Shown: positions 33,215-41,469 of the stretch, one piece after another
Layout: each line of letters begins with the position of its first letter
Numbering within the stretch: position 1 is the first letter of the stretch
Assembly (NCBI RefSeq): GCF_900107795.1
Contig: NZ_FNRL01000001.1
Location: 368,544 to 432,543 of the forward strand
Length of the DNA: 64,000 nucleotides
Direction of reading: 5' to 3'
Origin: Chitinophaga terrae (ex Kim and Jung 2007)
GTDB taxonomy: Bacteria; Bacteroidota; Bacteroidia; Chitinophagales; Chitinophagaceae
The notes under the pieces: model-generated
The model's input: the letters and a program-made list of their open reading frames with translations, nothing else
Database searches by the model: none
Told to the model about the DNA's origin: nothing
Position numbers and translations under genes: made by a program

Positions 33215-34858
33215 CTATTTTTTGCCCGTCTCTTCTTTATATGCACTCACATATTCGTGCATGATCTCCGTCATACTCTCCCCTATCAGCTTGTAAGACT
33301 CGGTAGGTAAATTGGCCAGCGATACCCGCACCGACCAGTCAGGGCCAGCAAAACCACCCCCATTCAATAACACAATCGCCGTTTTCTCCGCCAGGCGGAA
33401 AAGGATATCCGTTGGCTGCATTTTCTTCTTCAACCATTTCAAAAAGTCTTCTCCATAGATCTTTTCCGCCCATAGGGCAATATCCACTTCGGAATAATAT
33501 CCTGTATTCAACGGGTCCTGCATCTGTGTAAGTTCTATCTGGTCCCACAGGAGTTTCAGCCGCTTGTGGATCAATGCCTGTGCGGTCTGTTTATAGTTAT
33601 TCTCTTTATCCAGTAACGCAAACATGGAAAAGAGGAACATCTGCGTTTGCTGGGGTGTGGATAAACCGGCAGTATGGTTAAGGGCAACCTGCCGGCTGTC
33701 GGCCACCAGGCGGTCAATGAATTTCAATCTCTCAGGGTGCAAAGTGAGAGAGCTGTAACGCTTCGCCAGGTCTTTTCTCGCAGCAGCCGGCAATTCGGCC
33801 AGCATCTTATCAAAAATATTATGCTCATGCACCGTGATCACTCCTAAACGCCAACCGGTGCAACCAAAATATTTAGAGAAAGAATATACGCAGATGGTAT
33901 TTGCCGGGAGTTTCGACATCAGCGAGTGAAAGTTATTTACAAACGTTCCGTATACATCATCGGTTACGATCATCAGGTGAGGATTGTGTTTCTTTACAAT
34001 GCCCGCGATCTTCGCCATCCCTTCCGGCGCTATAGCCCTGGAAGGAGGGTTGCTGGGATTAACGGCAAACAGCACTCTGATCTTCGGGTCACCCAGCTTC
34101 TCCAATTCCTCATCCGGGTATTGCCAGGTATGCCTGCCATCGGTATTATGCCCCACGGCATGAATATATACTACATCAAATTTATACCTGTCGAGCTGCG
34201 GTATTTCCAGGTAAGGCGTGAACACCGGCACCATTAAAGCGATCTTATCACCCGGCTTTACCAGCTTGTTTTCGATGAGTGAATCGAAGATGTAGCACAT
34301 GGCTGCAGTACCGCCTTCTACCGCGAAAAGATCAAACTTTCCTGTGCCTTTATCATTGTTGCACATCTCCTGGATGATGTAATCATGCACTACTGTTTCT
34401 ATATGTTTCAGCATCCTGGGAGGTACGGGGTATTCGTTTCCCATTACAGCTTCCGCCAGTTCAAAAATGTATTCGTCTTCATTGAAATTATGCTGTTGGA
34501 TACCATAGAGGTAGGTTTGCTGCAACAAGGCAGCGCCGGGAGCTTCCTTATGCAGGGCGAGGAAACTTTTAAACCGTTCGCCGATCCCGCTTCTTTCGGG
34601 CACGCCCGCCAGGCCTTCTGCATCGTACATATTACGTTTGCATTCAGTGATGGCGAACTGCCCCAGCAGGAAAAATGCTTCACGAGGTACAGAAGCCGTC
34701 CAGTTCGGGTTACCGCGGCCCGCGTTCAGCATGATCTCCGTGCTTTTCTCGGCTCTTGTCTGGGCCAGGGAGATCAGTGTATCTTTTAATTCAAAAGGAC
34801 TTAATTTCTGCAAAGCCTTTTGTTCAGCGGGGGTTGTCTGGATGTAGGATAATGACAT
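33215..34858 (-). CDS. aspD: Bifunctional aspartate aminotransferase/aspartate 4-decarboxylase
   Basis: 547 residues, the typical length of the dodecameric aspartate beta-decarboxylase and longer than ordinary aminotransferases. A PLP-enzyme core with the Schiff-base Lys329 in SFSKYFG, the GGTAAMCYIFDSL motif, and NPSNPPSRA. The distinctive N-terminal stretch LNAGRGNPNW is characteristic of this enzyme. It converts L-aspartate to L-alanine and CO2 in the cytoplasm. The gene follows a periplasmic asparaginase with a gap of 20 bases, so the operon converts asparagine to alanine. No AspT antiporter gene is next to it. Confidence 0.92.
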   Translation of the reverse strand: MSLSYIQTTPAEQKALQKLSPFELKDTLISLAQTRAEKSTEIMLNAGRGNPNWTASVPREAFFLLGQFAITECKRNMYDAEGLAGVPERSGIGERFKSFLALHKEAPGAALLQQTYLYGIQQHNFNEDEYIFELAEAVMGNEYPVPPRMLKHIETVVHDYIIQEMCNNDKGTGKFDLFAVEGGTAAMCYIFDSLIENKLVKPGDKIALMVPVFTPYLEIPQLDRYKFDVVYIHAVGHNTDGRHTWQYPDEELEKLGDPKIRVLFAVNPSNPPSRAIAPEGMAKIAGIVKKHNPHLMIVTDDVYGTFVNNFHSLMSKLPANTICVYSFSKYFGCTGWRLGVITVHEHNIFDKMLAELPAAARKDLAKRYSSLTLHPERLKFIDRLVADSRQVALNHTAGLSTPQQTQMFLFSMFALLDKENNYKQTAQALIHKRLKLLWDQIELTQMQDPLNTGYYSEVDIALWAEKIYGEDFLKWLKKKMQPTDILFRLAEKTAIVLLNGGGFAGPDWSVRVSLANLPTESYKLIGESMTEIMHEYVSAYKEETGKK

Positions 34859-34878
34859 AATCTCTACTTTTGAGGAGG

Positions 34879-35925
34879 TCAGTATTTGAAGAAATCATTC
34901 TGCAATGCTTCTTTATTATTCGTTTGGGTAAGCCCCAGCATCAGCAATATGCGGGCTTTCTGGGGATTCAGGTCGTCGCTTACAATTGTGCCTAATGCTT
35001 TGTCATCTATCTCATCATACAAGGTTACGCGGCCGATAGGAATACGACTGGCCCTCACTACCACCACGCCTTTTTTTATTGCATCTGCTATAGCGTCGTG
35101 AAATGCCTTGTTAAAATTTCCGTTGCCTACGCCGGCGATAATGATCCCTTTATAACCTTCACGCACAAACGTATTAATAGCATCAGGTCTTGCATCGGCA
35201 TACATATATGCAATGCCAACCTTGGGCAACTCTTTATCATTCCTGATATCAAAAGGGGTATTTTTTGTTGAACTCCTTAGCGGACGCATATAATACATCA
35301 CTTTGCCATCGTATACCTGCCCTATCGGGCCTGTATTGGGCGCATGAAAAGCATCCACGTTCGTAGTGTTCATCTTCGCCACATCCCGGCCATCAAACAC
35401 TCTTTCATCAAACACTACCATTACGCCGTTGCCGTTGGATTGAGGGTCGGCGGCCACGGTTACCGCATCAAAGAGGTTCTTAGGTCCATCTGCGCTGATA
35501 GCGGTAGAAGGGCGCATAGACCCGGTAATAACAACGGGTTTATCATACCTGACGGTTAACGCAAGAAAGTATGCAGTTTCTTCCTGTGTATCGGTTCCGT
35601 GTGTGATCACAATTCCATCCGCCTCATTATTAGCAAAGATCTCGTTGATCCTTTTATCCAGTTTTTGCCAGATCCCGATGGTCATATCCTGGCTGCCTAC
35701 ATTTGAGATCTGTTCCCCTTTCAGGTCGGCGATATTATCAATACCCGGCACCGCTTTGATCAATGCTTCTATCGGTACTTTACCTGCGGTATACGCCGCA
35801 CGGTCGGCCGAAGCGCCTTCTCCTGCAATAGTTCCTCCTGTTGCCAAAATGATTATACGGGGTTTCTGTGCGGAACTTGCTATACCCAATAGCAGCACAA
35901 CAAACAAAGTACATAAAGATCTCAT
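34879..35925 (-). CDS. ansB: Type II L-asparaginase, periplasmic
   Basis: 348 residues. Signal peptide of about 20 (ends SSAQ). The two catalytic threonine motifs are present: ATGGTIAG with Thr32 and ITHGTDTQEETAYFL, and the family's VVITGSMRPSTAIS stretch with GPKNLFDAV. It hydrolyses asparagine to aspartate and ammonia in the periplasm. It is the first gene of a two-gene operon with aspartate 4-decarboxylase. The upstream 204 bases to the next gene's end hold no gene; I saw no exact promoter match. Confidence 0.95.
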   Translation of the reverse strand: MRSLCTLFVVLLLGIASSAQKPRIIILATGGTIAGEGASADRAAYTAGKVPIEALIKAVPGIDNIADLKGEQISNVGSQDMTIGIWQKLDKRINEIFANNEADGIVITHGTDTQEETAYFLALTVRYDKPVVITGSMRPSTAISADGPKNLFDAVTVAADPQSNGNGVMVVFDERVFDGRDVAKMNTTNVDAFHAPNTGPIGQVYDGKVMYYMRPLRSSTKNTPFDIRNDKELPKVGIAYMYADARPDAINTFVREGYKGIIIAGVGNGNFNKAFHDAIADAIKKGVVVVRASRIPIGRVTLYDEIDDKALGTIVSDDLNPQKARILLMLGLTQTNNKEALQNDFFKY

Positions 35926-36068
35926 ATGTATTGCTTTTAATACCTAAAGATTGTTTTGGTAGAAATTGTCAGGAATTATTAGAACAACAGAAAATAACAG
36001 ATTGTTCGGAGGAGAATTATGAGCGGAAGAGGCGACCGGGAAAGGGATTACATATTCGTCTAAAAAAA

Positions 36069-36108
36069 GAGTACATAAAATTTCTGCAAAAAGAAATCCT
36101 ATGTACTC
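36069..36108 (-). terminator. Terminator after the AraC/SRPBCC operon
   Basis: A long imperfect stem: perfect 9-base outer arms GAGTACATA/TATGTACTC and a 6-base inner stem ATTTCT/AGAAAT, separated by two mismatches. On the minus strand seven T follow (plus-strand A-run 36062-36068). It lies 22 bases past the stop of the SRPBCC gene. Confidence 0.75.
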
Positions 36109-36129
36109 ATCAACAATAAAAATATCATT

Positions 36130-36558
36130 TTATGCTTCGGCCACTTTCTTCAGGCCTTCCAACACCATTTTCCAGTTATCAACACAGTGATCCGCGGTTT
36201 GCTGATCGCGGATATTGGATTGAGTGACCTTCAGGTTCGTGTAACCATTACCTTCGTCTTCCAGTTCATAAACAATGGTATTGTAGTTGTCGGGCTTATC
36301 TTCCCATCCTGAAGCCAGGTAACTGTATGAAAGCATTTTCTCTTTTTCTACCTGCAGGATAACGCCTTTTTCTTCATATCGTTTCCCTTCATATTCCCCT
36401 GAAAAAGTGATAGGACTGCCAGGTTCCCAGGTAGTGGTTACATCTGTACCAAAAAAGTATTGTTTAATTTCATCTTTATCTGTGGCCGCTTTCCAGACCC
36501 TGGATACAGGCGCATGAATGCTTGCATCCACAGACATTGACAAGTGTTGATTTTCCAT
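36130..36558 (-). CDS. SRPBCC/AHSA1-family protein
   Basis: 142 residues from the ATG at 36558 (MENQHLSMSVDASIHAPVSRVW, key piece IHAPVSRVWKA). It has the AHSA1 (activator of Hsp90 ATPase homologue-like) fold features: KYFF-like loop QYFFGTD, SPITFSGEYEG, and a C-terminal helix DNWKMVLEGLKKVAE. Cytosolic, no signal peptide. Ligand or client unknown. It follows the AraC gene by about 60 bases on the same strand, so the regulator may control it. An earlier in-frame ATG at 36585 is less likely. Confidence 0.88.
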   Translation of the reverse strand: MENQHLSMSVDASIHAPVSRVWKAATDKDEIKQYFFGTDVTTTWEPGSPITFSGEYEGKRYEEKGVILQVEKEKMLSYSYLASGWEDKPDNYNTIVYELEDEGNGYTNLKVTQSNIRDQQTADHCVDNWKMVLEGLKKVAEA

Positions 36559-36618
36559 GATCTTAATATTTTGATTCCGGTACAATAATACTTTAACGCC
36601 CCCGGTACCGATTGCATT

Positions 36619-37500
36619 TTAAGGATTTAATCTAACAGAATTGGGAGTAACGCCGAAACGTTTTTTGAATGCGTTGTTGAAGTGCTGGGGAGAAGTATAT
36701 CCCAATTCATAGGCTATTTCAGCGGAAGTTTTACTGGTATCCTGTAAATACCGGTTTGCCAGTTGCAGACGTTGCCCTGTAAGGTAGTCGAAGATGGTTG
36801 TCTGGAATATTTCCTTAAAACCACGCTTCAGTTTATACTCATTCAACTGAACTATTTTTGCTATTTCTGTAAGGCCCGGCGGATCAGACAACCGGCTGTT
36901 GATCAGGTCCCGCACCGCGATGATCTTTTCTTTGTCGGCGCTGGTTTTAATGAAAGGGCTGGCAACCTGCGATTCGTAAGCGCTGGCCGACAGCACCAGC
37001 AGTTCAAGGCTTTTGGACAGCAGGAACAATTTGCGCAACGGGTCCTCATATTTGCAGCTTCTTATATCGTTGATCACTTCCTGTATCCTTATGGTAAGCC
37101 CGCTCCACCTGTCGGCCAGCATCACGCTTTTCCCCGCAAGTATCGCGTCCGCGAAGCGCTGCAACTGCTCGCTTCCATTTTGTGTATAAGCGATAAATTG
37201 CTCTACAGGGAACTGTATGCCGAATGTTTCTATCACTTTGCTTTTGGGGATGATCTCAATATCAAAACCTTTGGAGTACATCAGGTTATGATGACCGCCA
37301 ATTAGATCATAATGCTGCCCCAGTTGTTTGTAGTTGAATGCATAATTCCCCTGAAGTCCGAAATGCAGCCGCACCACGTCGTTATCTGCGCTGGCAGTGA
37401 AAGGTTGCAGGTGGTCAAAAGACGTATGCGTATGGGTGAGCCTGATGTTATCGGTCCACCAATCAGTCATTTGAATTACCGGTCTTTCTTCTTTCTGCAT
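36619..37500 (-). CDS. AraC-family transcriptional regulator
   Basis: 293 residues. The C-terminal pair of helix-turn-helix motifs is at about 195-290: IAKIVQLNEYKLKRGFKEIFQTTIFDYLTGQRL then SAEIAYELGYTSPQHFNNAFKKRFGVTPNSVR (key pieces IAYELGY and HFNNAFKKRFG). The N-terminal domain (about 1-180) is a generic sensing domain with no family name I can give. It lies ahead of the SRPBCC gene on the same strand and 37 bases after the sulfatase, and probably controls one of these neighbours. Inducer unknown. Confidence 0.92.
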   Translation of the reverse strand: MQKEERPVIQMTDWWTDNIRLTHTHTSFDHLQPFTASADNDVVRLHFGLQGNYAFNYKQLGQHYDLIGGHHNLMYSKGFDIEIIPKSKVIETFGIQFPVEQFIAYTQNGSEQLQRFADAILAGKSVMLADRWSGLTIRIQEVINDIRSCKYEDPLRKLFLLSKSLELLVLSASAYESQVASPFIKTSADKEKIIAVRDLINSRLSDPPGLTEIAKIVQLNEYKLKRGFKEIFQTTIFDYLTGQRLQLANRYLQDTSKTSAEIAYELGYTSPQHFNNAFKKRFGVTPNSVRLNP

Positions 37501-37536
37501 AACTGCAAGATTACAAGATGTTTGCCAAAGCAGGAA

Positions 37537-38970
37537 TTATTTTGTTGTGAAGAAAGGGAAAGCGGGCGACTCTTCATGCGCAGCTTTCATATAAGCTGCC
37601 ATGCGTGCGGCGATTGCAGGATAGGCAGCAGCAAGGTCCTTTGTTTCTTTGGGATCTGCAACCAGGTCGTATAGTTCCACTGCTCCATCCGGGTTGCCTT
37701 TCGCCTGCAGCCTGACAGCCTTCCATTTCCCTTGCCTAACCGCCTGGCGCCCCCCGTTTTCATGGAATTCCCAGTACAGGTAAGGATGTTCCTTTTGCTT
37801 CCCTGCACCTGTCAGCGCTGGAACCAACGAAACGCCATCCGACGCTACCAGCATAGGACTGCGGCTTACCTGCGCCAATGTAGGCACCAGGTCGTAGAAT
37901 GCGCCGGTATAAAGATTGGTGGTATTAGCCCTGATCTTTCCGGGCCATCTTGCGATGAATGGCACCCTGATACCTCCTTCGTAAAGATCTCTTTTAACGC
38001 CTCTCAGTCCTCCCGCGCTGTTGAAGAATCCAGGATCGGCCCCGCCTTCGGTATGCGGGCCATTATCGCTGGTAAAGATCACGATGGTATTCTTTTCCAA
38101 ACCCTGCTTTTTCAACTCGGCCATTACCTCTCCCACATAGTTATCCAACCGGGTAACCATTGCGGCAAATGCGGCGCGGGGATACCGCTGCGAGGCATAG
38201 CCGGCTACCAAAGCGCCCGGTCCATAGTCGTCTCCTTTGTATGGCTGTTCCCCGAACATTGATTTGAATTGCTGGAAATCATCGTCGTCTTCCGGCAGCT
38301 GCAATTCCGCATGGGGCAGCGTATAGGTAAGCATCAGGAAAAAGGGCCTGTTCTTGTTTGCTTCCAGGAAATTGAGCGCGCTAACCTGGATCAGGTCAGG
38401 CGCATAAACTGCCATCGTATCCAGTTGCCCGTTCTCTTCCAGCACTACTTTCTCATCGTTATCCCATAAATGAGTAGGGAAATAACGGTGCGACTGCCGC
38501 TGGCAATTATAGCCAAAGAATTTATCGACGCCCTGCTTCAACGGGTCGCCGCTTGATCCAACTGGGCCTAAACCCCACTTCCCGAATACGCCGGTTACAT
38601 AACCCGCCCGTTTCAGGACCTCCGGAAGGGTAATAGTATGCTCGGGCAGCGGTTCCTGTCCTTCCGGTTCCAATTCCTTGTTTCCCCTGATATAGGTATG
38701 GCCGGTATGCTTGCCGGTCAGCAGGGAAGCCCTGGAAGGCGCGCAAACAGAGGTGCCCGCATAAAACTGGGTGAAACGCATTCCCTGTTTTGCCAGCAGG
38801 TCGATGTTTGGTGTTTTGAATTTTTGCTGGCCGTAGCAGCTCAGGTCTCCATAGCCCAGGTCGTCGGCCACGATAAAAACTATGTTGGGTGTATTTGAAT
38901 GCTGCTGTGCAAAAACTTCAAATGAAAACAGGCAGCTGCAAATGATTGCGATTATTGTCTTATTATTCAT
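37537..38970 (-). CDS. Sulfatase (arylsulfatase-type, formylglycine-dependent)
   Basis: 477 residues from the ATG at 38970 (MNNKTIIAIICSCLF, signal peptide ending VFAQ). S1 sulfatase hallmarks: DDLGYGD near residue 35-41 for calcium, the formylglycine Cys76 in the motif C-A-P-S-R followed by LLTGKHTG, GKWGLG, and FTSDNGPH (KNTIVIFTSDNGP). Needs a formylglycine-generating enzyme, not in this window. It would desulfate a sulfated glycan or small sulfate ester in the periplasm. Upstream of the AraC gene; a terminator and the Gfo/Idh/MocA operon lie just beyond. Substrate unknown. Confidence 0.93.
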   Translation of the reverse strand: MNNKTIIAIICSCLFSFEVFAQQHSNTPNIVFIVADDLGYGDLSCYGQQKFKTPNIDLLAKQGMRFTQFYAGTSVCAPSRASLLTGKHTGHTYIRGNKELEPEGQEPLPEHTITLPEVLKRAGYVTGVFGKWGLGPVGSSGDPLKQGVDKFFGYNCQRQSHRYFPTHLWDNDEKVVLEENGQLDTMAVYAPDLIQVSALNFLEANKNRPFFLMLTYTLPHAELQLPEDDDDFQQFKSMFGEQPYKGDDYGPGALVAGYASQRYPRAAFAAMVTRLDNYVGEVMAELKKQGLEKNTIVIFTSDNGPHTEGGADPGFFNSAGGLRGVKRDLYEGGIRVPFIARWPGKIRANTTNLYTGAFYDLVPTLAQVSRSPMLVASDGVSLVPALTGAGKQKEHPYLYWEFHENGGRQAVRQGKWKAVRLQAKGNPDGAVELYDLVADPKETKDLAAAYPAIAARMAAYMKAAHEESPAFPFFTTK

Positions 38971-39029
38971 TGTCCGGGAAATAACGCCGAATATAGCCTT
39001 TTGAAAGGAAGAACGCAACCCGAGAAATA

Positions 39030-39058
39030 AAAAAACCGTCCCTACGGAGTAGAGACGG
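39030..39058 (-). terminator. Terminator after the Gfo/Idh/MocA operon
   Basis: Ten-base stem CCGTCTCTAC/GTAGGGACGG (one G-T pair) with loop TCC. On the minus strand it is followed by six T. It lies about 28 bases past the stop of the oxidoreductase at 39086. Confidence 0.85.
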
Positions 39059-39085
39059 CCTGTTGTTTTAGTTGTGCCGGAGAAA

Positions 39086-40450
39086 TTACATTGTGAATAC
39101 TTTGCCCCCTACCATTACTTCCTGTGTTGTTTCATCAAAAGTTGCTTTCATACCGGTGCGGTAAGCGGCATTTCCCATGATCAGGGCAATGGAGTGAGAA
39201 TAAGCTGCCTCGATAGGCGCGTTAGGTTGTTTGCGTTCGCGAACGCAGGACATCCAGTTATGTACATGTGCATTTGTTAACGAATCTACGCCGGTGTTGG
39301 CGCTGGTTACCGCTGCACCTTCCGAACTTAGGGTCATGCTGGGCAAAAGATTGGCATGCATTCCCATTTCCTGCGCTTCTTTTTCTGTAAGCCCGCCGGT
39401 TGGCGAGATCTTGTTGGTAGACATATCGATGGTACCGCCGTTGGAGTAATAGATCTCTTTGGTACCGCCGGCAGAGTTGTGGAAACGGCTGCTGTACATT
39501 ACCTGGAACCCGCTGGTCGGATCGTTCTCAGGGCCATACTCGAACACGGCGGTGAGAGTATCCGGGTTTTTACGTCCATCTTTCCACATATAGATACCGC
39601 CGTTGGCTACCGCGCTGCGCGGATGTTTCAGACCGCTGAACCAGTGAACGGTATCGATCTGGTGGGTCATCCACTGGCCGAAAATGCCGGAAGAATAAGG
39701 CCAGAATAGACGGTATTCCAGGTATTTGCGCGGGTCCCATTTATCGGCAGGCCGGCCGGCCAGGAAACGTTTCCAGTCAGTATCCGATTCGCGGATGGAG
39801 TTTACCAGTTCCGGTCTGCGCCAGCGTCCCGGCTGGTTTACGTTCCAGGTCATTTCAACCATGGTGATAGGACCGAACTTACCTTCTTTGATGAAGTTGG
39901 CGGCAGAATGGTAGCTCGGGCCGCTTCTGCGTTGGGTACCTACCTGCATGATCTTACCGGATTCCTTTACCGCTTTCAATGCCTTGCGGGCATCTTCCAT
40001 GGTTTCGGCAAACGGTTTTTCGCTGTATACATCGCATTTGTTCTTTACTGCTTCAATAGTATGGTAAGCATGCTGGAAATCAGCAGAAGCAATAAATACA
40101 GCGTCAAGATCCTTGATCTTATATAATTCATCATTATTCACACAAGCCTGCACACTATGTCCTGTCTTCTGTTCCAGGAATGCCTTACCTTCTTCCCTGC
40201 GCCTGTTCCAGATATCAGATACGGCGATAAGATCGAAGTTCAGCGCCTTGTTATTATTGAAGAAGGCAGGAAGCAAAGCCTGGCGCGCACGGTCTGAGAA
40301 GCCTACCAGGCCAACGTTCACGCGGTCGTTGGCTCCCAGGATCCTGGCGTAACTGCTGGCGGGCATCCCCATTGCACTGAGCGTCAGTCCCGCACCCGCG
40401 AGCAACGACTGCTGGAGGAATTCTCTTCTTGTTTTAGTTGATTCAGCCAT
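39086..40450 (-). CDS. Gfo/Idh/MocA-family oxidoreductase, Tat-exported
   Basis: 454 residues. N-terminal twin-arginine signal TRREFLQQSLLAGAGL (RR at about 8-9), cut before a Rossmann NAD-binding fold (NVGLVGFSDRARQALLP, beginning about 43). The family's SEKPFAETMEDA motif with the catalytic EKP lysine is at about 140. The C-terminal half is the beta-sheet domain typical of the family. It would be exported folded, with its cofactor, to the periplasm. Next in the operon after an exported isomerase (gap 19), it fits a sugar-acid or keto-sugar pathway of the kind found in Bacteroidota. Substrate unknown. Confidence 0.92.
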   Translation of the reverse strand: MAESTKTRREFLQQSLLAGAGLTLSAMGMPASSYARILGANDRVNVGLVGFSDRARQALLPAFFNNNKALNFDLIAVSDIWNRRREEGKAFLEQKTGHSVQACVNNDELYKIKDLDAVFIASADFQHAYHTIEAVKNKCDVYSEKPFAETMEDARKALKAVKESGKIMQVGTQRRSGPSYHSAANFIKEGKFGPITMVEMTWNVNQPGRWRRPELVNSIRESDTDWKRFLAGRPADKWDPRKYLEYRLFWPYSSGIFGQWMTHQIDTVHWFSGLKHPRSAVANGGIYMWKDGRKNPDTLTAVFEYGPENDPTSGFQVMYSSRFHNSAGGTKEIYYSNGGTIDMSTNKISPTGGLTEKEAQEMGMHANLLPSMTLSSEGAAVTSANTGVDSLTNAHVHNWMSCVRERKQPNAPIEAAYSHSIALIMGNAAYRTGMKATFDETTQEVMVGGKVFTM

Positions 40451-40469
40451 ATACGAAGTTTAGAAAGAT

Positions 40470-41330
40470 TTATAAATTATATGCGGTTTTGAGTTGTTTA
40501 TACAGGTAGTCGTACGCCGGTTTATACTGGGTTGCAGGATCTGTCCACCTGCATTCCATCATAATGCAGCCCTGGAAACCTATCTTATGCAATGCGGCAA
40601 AGTAAGGAGTGAAATCATCGCCCTCTACGCCGGGAGGCGTTCTTTTATCCCGTTCGGCAATATGGCAATGCACCAGTACATGGCGTGCCGCTATGATGCT
40701 TTCAGGCGATTCATTCTCTTTCAGCATATGATAGATATCGGCCGTCAGCCTGAAATTAGGATGGTTGATAGCAGTGACCACGGCATTTCCCTGGGCTAGT
40801 GTATTTATAAAATTGGTTTCACCGGAGTTGAGGTTTTCCATAGCAATGGTACGGCCGTATTTAGCCGCTACTACAGCCATTTTCCGGCAAAGCGTGATAA
40901 ACTGCTTTACAGCCGCAACGCTGTCGGTACCCGGAGGGATCTTCCTGGCCTCTCCGCTGCCCAGTACAATGATCCTGATACCGGCAATGCGGGCCCGTTG
41001 CATAACAGTATCCACATAGCCCAGTACTCTTGCTTCGTTTACATCGGGACCAACCAGCTTCATTTCGCCGGGAATAAACACGTTACAGCTCTGTACTTTG
41101 CATTTGGTATGTTGCAGGGCTTTTACCAGTTCATTGAATTGAATAATAGTATTGTTGGGAGATAACACCCGCCTTACCGTTTCTTCCAGGTAAGTGAATC
41201 CGCTGGCGGCTGCAAGGCTGTCGCTGCTCAGGGATGCAGTAATTCCTATGGCTGGCAGTTTTGTTTGTGCATTCGATTGCAAATAAACGCCGCAACATAG
41301 ACATAGGATCCATAACCGCCAATTTTTCAT
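40470..41330 (-). CDS. Sugar phosphate isomerase/epimerase-like TIM-barrel protein, exported
   Basis: 286 residues, signal peptide of about 22 (ends SNAQ). The AP-endonuclease-2/xylose-isomerase-like TIM barrel shows GIRIIVLGSGEARK, YGRTIAMENLNSGE, LTADIYHMLKENES, HCHIAERDKRTPPG, and IMMECRW, giving the Glu/His/Asp metal ligands typical of the group. It is first in a two-gene operon with the Tat-exported oxidoreductase and seems to act on the same sugar in the periplasm. Specific reaction unknown. Its promoter region (41331-41431) gave no exact consensus match. Confidence 0.88.
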   Translation of the reverse strand: MKNWRLWILCLCCGVYLQSNAQTKLPAIGITASLSSDSLAAASGFTYLEETVRRVLSPNNTIIQFNELVKALQHTKCKVQSCNVFIPGEMKLVGPDVNEARVLGYVDTVMQRARIAGIRIIVLGSGEARKIPPGTDSVAAVKQFITLCRKMAVVAAKYGRTIAMENLNSGETNFINTLAQGNAVVTAINHPNFRLTADIYHMLKENESPESIIAARHVLVHCHIAERDKRTPPGVEGDDFTPYFAALHKIGFQGCIMMECRWTDPATQYKPAYDYLYKQLKTAYNL

Positions 41331-41431
41331 AACGTTTCAATATTTAAAATGGAAAAGTTGGATGCAGTTAAGATAATATCAATTGTGGAGAATTCAAAAT
41401 CCCTTATTTGAACGCGAAGAGAAGAAGATGA

Positions 41432-41464
41432 AAGGTGGCGACATCGTTGTTATGTCGCCACCTT
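41432..41464. terminator. Perfect 13-base hairpin after the YeiH-type transporter
   Basis: AAGGTGGCGACAT/ATGTCGCCACCTT with a 7-base loop, 6 bases past the stop of the gene at 41470. No clear T-run follows on the minus strand, so it may stop transcription poorly or act as an mRNA 3'-end stabiliser. Confidence 0.6.
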
Positions 41465-41469
41465 AGGAT

